Shown here: in pieces, positions 52,785-54,644 of the stretch | How positions within the stretch are numbered: position 1 is the first letter of the stretch | How the letters are laid out: each line of letters starts with the position of its first letter | From: CALXQW01 sp031553045 | GTDB taxonomy: Bacteria > Verrucomicrobiota > Verrucomicrobiia > Opitutales > Intestinicryptomonadaceae | DNA: 54,644 nucleotides | Direction: 5' to 3' | Assembly (NCBI GenBank): GCA_031553045.1 | Contig: JAVBLZ010000020.1 | Location: 1-54,644, forward strand | Made by a program: the position numbers and the translations under genes | Notes under the pieces: generated by a model | Database searches by the model: none | Seen by the model: the letters and a program-made list of their open reading frames with translations, nothing else | What the model was told of the DNA's origin: nothing

Positions 52785-54122
52785 ATGAAAAGACGAGAAT
52801 TCGTAAAAACAGGCGCTATTTTGGGTACGGCAGCGGCAATGCCCAAGTTTAGCTTTGCACAAAATGGTGGGAACGGCAGGCTTAAAATAGGCTTGATAGG
52901 TTGCGGCGGCAGAGGTTGCGGCGCAGTGGTCAACGCTCTTGAGGCAAGCAAAGATGTTGAGCTTGTCGCAGTTGCAGACCTCTATCAAGACAAGGCTGAA
53001 GGCTATCTCAACAAAATTAAGTTTCCGCTTGAAAAAGTGAATGCTTCTAAAGAAGAAAAAGATGAGATGCTTTCAAGAGTCAAAGTTACTCCTGAAAAAG
53101 TGTTCTGGGGTTGGGACTGTGTTGACAAGCTTCTTCAAGCCGATATAGACATCGTTATTGAGGCAACATCGCCATACTTCCGCCCATTCAGTGCGGAAAA
53201 AATCATCAAAGCTGGCAAGCACGCTTTTCTTGAAAAACCGGCAGGCGTTGACGTTACGCAGATGCGCAAAATGTTGGAGCTTGATAAAATAGCCAAAGAA
53301 AAAAATCTTTGCATAGTTTGCGGCACTCAACGCCATTATGATGACAGATATGTAGAGGCAATGAAGCGTCTGCACGGTGGTGAGCTGGGTAGAATTTACT
53401 CCGCCCAGTGCTACTGGAATCAGAGCGACTATGTAGGCAGAGGCCAGCTCGACGGCGCTGCCGACTTTATCAAAAATATGCCTGTTGACAGCATGGAATA
53501 TCAAATCCGCAACTGGTTCAGCTTTATCTGGGCAAGCGGCGACCATATCGTAGAACAGCACGTTCACAACATAGACATCATGATGTGGGGCTTGGGCTAT
53601 GACAGGCAAATTCTTGAAGTCAACGGTCTTGGCGGCAGAGGCACAGATTTGCCAACGCCAAAATATGGCGACAGATTCAGCCACTTTTCCATAGACTATG
53701 ACATGGGCGAAGGTGTCCGTATGAGCAGCTATTGCAGGCAAGAACAAGGCACTGCCGGAACCGTCGGCGAAAGATTCGTCGGCACAAACGGCATACTTGA
53801 ATTTAGCGGTACCGTAAAAATTACAGACCACAAGGGTAATACGGTTTGGACTATGCCTCCGCCAAAAGTCAGCCCCTATGTGAAAGAACACGCAGTTCTC
53901 ATAGATTGCATCAAAAACGGCAAAAAGATTAATGATCTTCATAACCTCATTATCTCCAACACCGTTGGCATCGCCGGCCGTATGAGCGCTTTTGCGGGCA
54001 AAAAATTCAAGTACGATTGGGTAATGGCAAAGTCTCAAGAAAATCTGCTCCCAGCAGACCTAAAGGCTGAAAAGAACCCAACCAAGCCCGTCCCAGTTCC
54101 AGGCAAGTACGAGCTCATCTAA
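52785..54122 (+). CDS. Exported Gfo/Idh/MocA family oxidoreductase
   Basis: A 445-residue NAD(P)-dependent sugar oxidoreductase. The N-terminus has a twin-arginine-like leader (MKRREFVKTGAILGTAAAM, cut near SFA). The Rossmann fold follows with GLIGCGGRGCGA (dinucleotide binding), EKPAG (catalytic-lysine region of this family) and the C-terminal substrate domain with GDHIVEQHVHNIDIM. The ribosome binding site AGGAGG, six bases before the start, is the strongest in the window. Exported members of this family are common in Planctomycetes and Verrucomicrobia next to isomerase-like barrels. The pair probably oxidises and rearranges sugars released by the hydrolases; the substrate cannot be named. 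Confidence 0.88.
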   Translation: MKRREFVKTGAILGTAAAMPKFSFAQNGGNGRLKIGLIGCGGRGCGAVVNALEASKDVELVAVADLYQDKAEGYLNKIKFPLEKVNASKEEKDEMLSRVKVTPEKVFWGWDCVDKLLQADIDIVIEATSPYFRPFSAEKIIKAGKHAFLEKPAGVDVTQMRKMLELDKIAKEKNLCIVCGTQRHYDDRYVEAMKRLHGGELGRIYSAQCYWNQSDYVGRGQLDGAADFIKNMPVDSMEYQIRNWFSFIWASGDHIVEQHVHNIDIMMWGLGYDRQILEVNGLGGRGTDLPTPKYGDRFSHFSIDYDMGEGVRMSSYCRQEQGTAGTVGERFVGTNGILEFSGTVKITDHKGNTVWTMPPPKVSPYVKEHAVLIDCIKNGKKINDLHNLIISNTVGIAGRMSAFAGKKFKYDWVMAKSQENLLPADLKAEKNPTKPVPVPGKYELI

Positions 54123-54158
54123 GTCAGGCGTGTGAAATCACGCTTGATGCTCCGTTTT

Positions 54159-54246
54159 AAAAAAATCTGCATTGGTCACGTACATGAGTACGCTCCCATC
54201 GCAGATTTTTTTTAATACTTGCCTGAAGCGCAATTTGACACGCCAG
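54159..54246. repeat. Dispersed hairpin repeat, second family
   Basis: AAAAAAATCTGC (54159-54170) pairs with GCAGATTTTTTT (54201-54212); inside are CGTAC (54179-54183), ATGA and GTACG (54188-54192). The tail GCCTGAAGCGCAATTTGAC matches the tandem repeat at 1-300. The design is that of the 2353-2513 family, but the arms carry ATCTGC:GCAGAT instead of ATTGC:GCAAT. Confidence 0.85.
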
Positions 54247-54250
54247 TTTT

Positions 54251-54411
54251 GGCAGACTTGTTTGGCGAATAACTGCGTTGCTGCAAAAAATTGCGACTCT
54301 TGCGTACATTCAGTACGCCGCGACCCGCAATTTTTTTTGCGCCTTGTTCTTCATCCAAACCGTACTGCCAAAACGTTAAAGTGTGTGGTATGCTTCCAAA
54401 ACTTTCTTTAA
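54251..54411. repeat. Dispersed hairpin repeat, copy C
   Basis: Nearly identical to copy A (2353-2513, offset 51898) over its full length, including the ATTGC...GCAAT arms, the TACATTCAGTA centre and the CTTTAA end. A few substitutions occur, such as GCCG for GCTG after the second GTAC. Confidence 0.9.
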
Positions 54412-54495
54412 TATTTAAAGTTGGGTTTATTAAAGTGATGGATTTTGTTCTAACATAAACTTTAACTGGGTGAGTTGGGGTTTTATTAAATCTAC

Positions 54496-54640
54496 AATAA
54501 CTGCGTTGCTGCAAAAAAGTGCGACTCTTGCGTACATTCAGTACGCTGCGACCCGCAATTTTTTTTGCGCCTTGTTCTTCATCCAAACCATACTGCCAAA
54601 ACGTTGAAGTGTGTGATGTGCTTCCAAAACTCACTTTAAT
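54496..54640. repeat. Dispersed hairpin repeat, copy D
   Basis: The same family as copies A and C, beginning AATAACTGCGTTGCTG. It lacks the first ~20 bases of copy A and runs to the window end. The left arm shows AAAAAAGTGCG in place of AAAAAATTGCG. Confidence 0.88.
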
Positions 54641-54644
54641 GTTT

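Noticed and set aside
54212..54634. 140-codon minus-strand frame with two copies of an FWQYGLDEEQGAKK-type peptide
   Set aside because: It is the dispersed repeat read as protein; the peptide repeat is only the DNA repeat, with no ribosome site or known family.

Overview
The window looks like chromosomal DNA from a polysaccharide-degrading member of the PVC group, most likely a Verrucomicrobiota (Opitutia-like) bacterium, possibly from a gut. The pointers are a PEP-CTERM anchored autotransporter-repeat protein, a type III glutamine synthetase, a Ser/Thr kinase next to an ECF-type sigma factor, many secreted glycoside hydrolases without any SusC/SusD pair, and exported TIM-barrel and Gfo/Idh/MocA sugar enzymes. 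The assignment is inferred from gene content; no rRNA gene is present.

Layout. 1-494: tandem repeat and leader of pckG. 495-2285: GTP-type PEP carboxykinase, followed by a terminator and dispersed hairpin repeats. 2759-9405: an accessory locus with a leftward run (flotillin-like protein, membrane/zinc-ribbon protein, uracil-DNA-glycosylase-like protein, secreted protein), a divergent membrane Ser/Thr kinase and a convergent ECF-like sigma factor. The secreted protein and the external part of the kinase share one domain, which looks like a catalytically dead C39-type peptidase fold. This is the best candidate here for an undescribed system. 9473-17710: carbohydrate genes (DUF2264, GH71/99-like, GH2) and a tRNA-His. 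17795-22685: glnN, recO, a DUF502 gene, ybeY and a TIM-barrel gene, all leftward. 22812-24281: a tryptophanase-like PLP enzyme. 24351-33308: a secreted EEP hydrolase, then a tightly packed leftward operon lysA / thioesterase / Agl23-like glycosyltransferase / AsmA-like / panB / SET-domain protein. 33337-39457: dsbD, diverging from the rod-shape operon mreB-mreC-mreD-mrdA. 39527-54122: a porin, a GH95 plus unknown giant secreted protein operon, a PEP-CTERM protein, a protein made of three fused TIM barrels, and a divergent pair of exported sugar enzymes. 54123-54644: dispersed repeats again.

How the parts fit. The secreted hydrolases (GH2, GH95, GH71/99-like, DUF2264, the 1153-residue protein), the porin and the periplasmic isomerase/oxidoreductase set make up glycan capture and breakdown. 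PckG, GlnN and the tryptophanase-like enzyme belong to central carbon and nitrogen metabolism. The mre/mrdA operon, DsbD, the AsmA-like protein and the glycosyltransferase build the envelope. The kinase-sigma-flotillin locus probably senses something at the envelope, but its signal is unknown.

Both ends of the window lie inside dispersed repeats, so the window may be an assembly contig that stopped at repeats.
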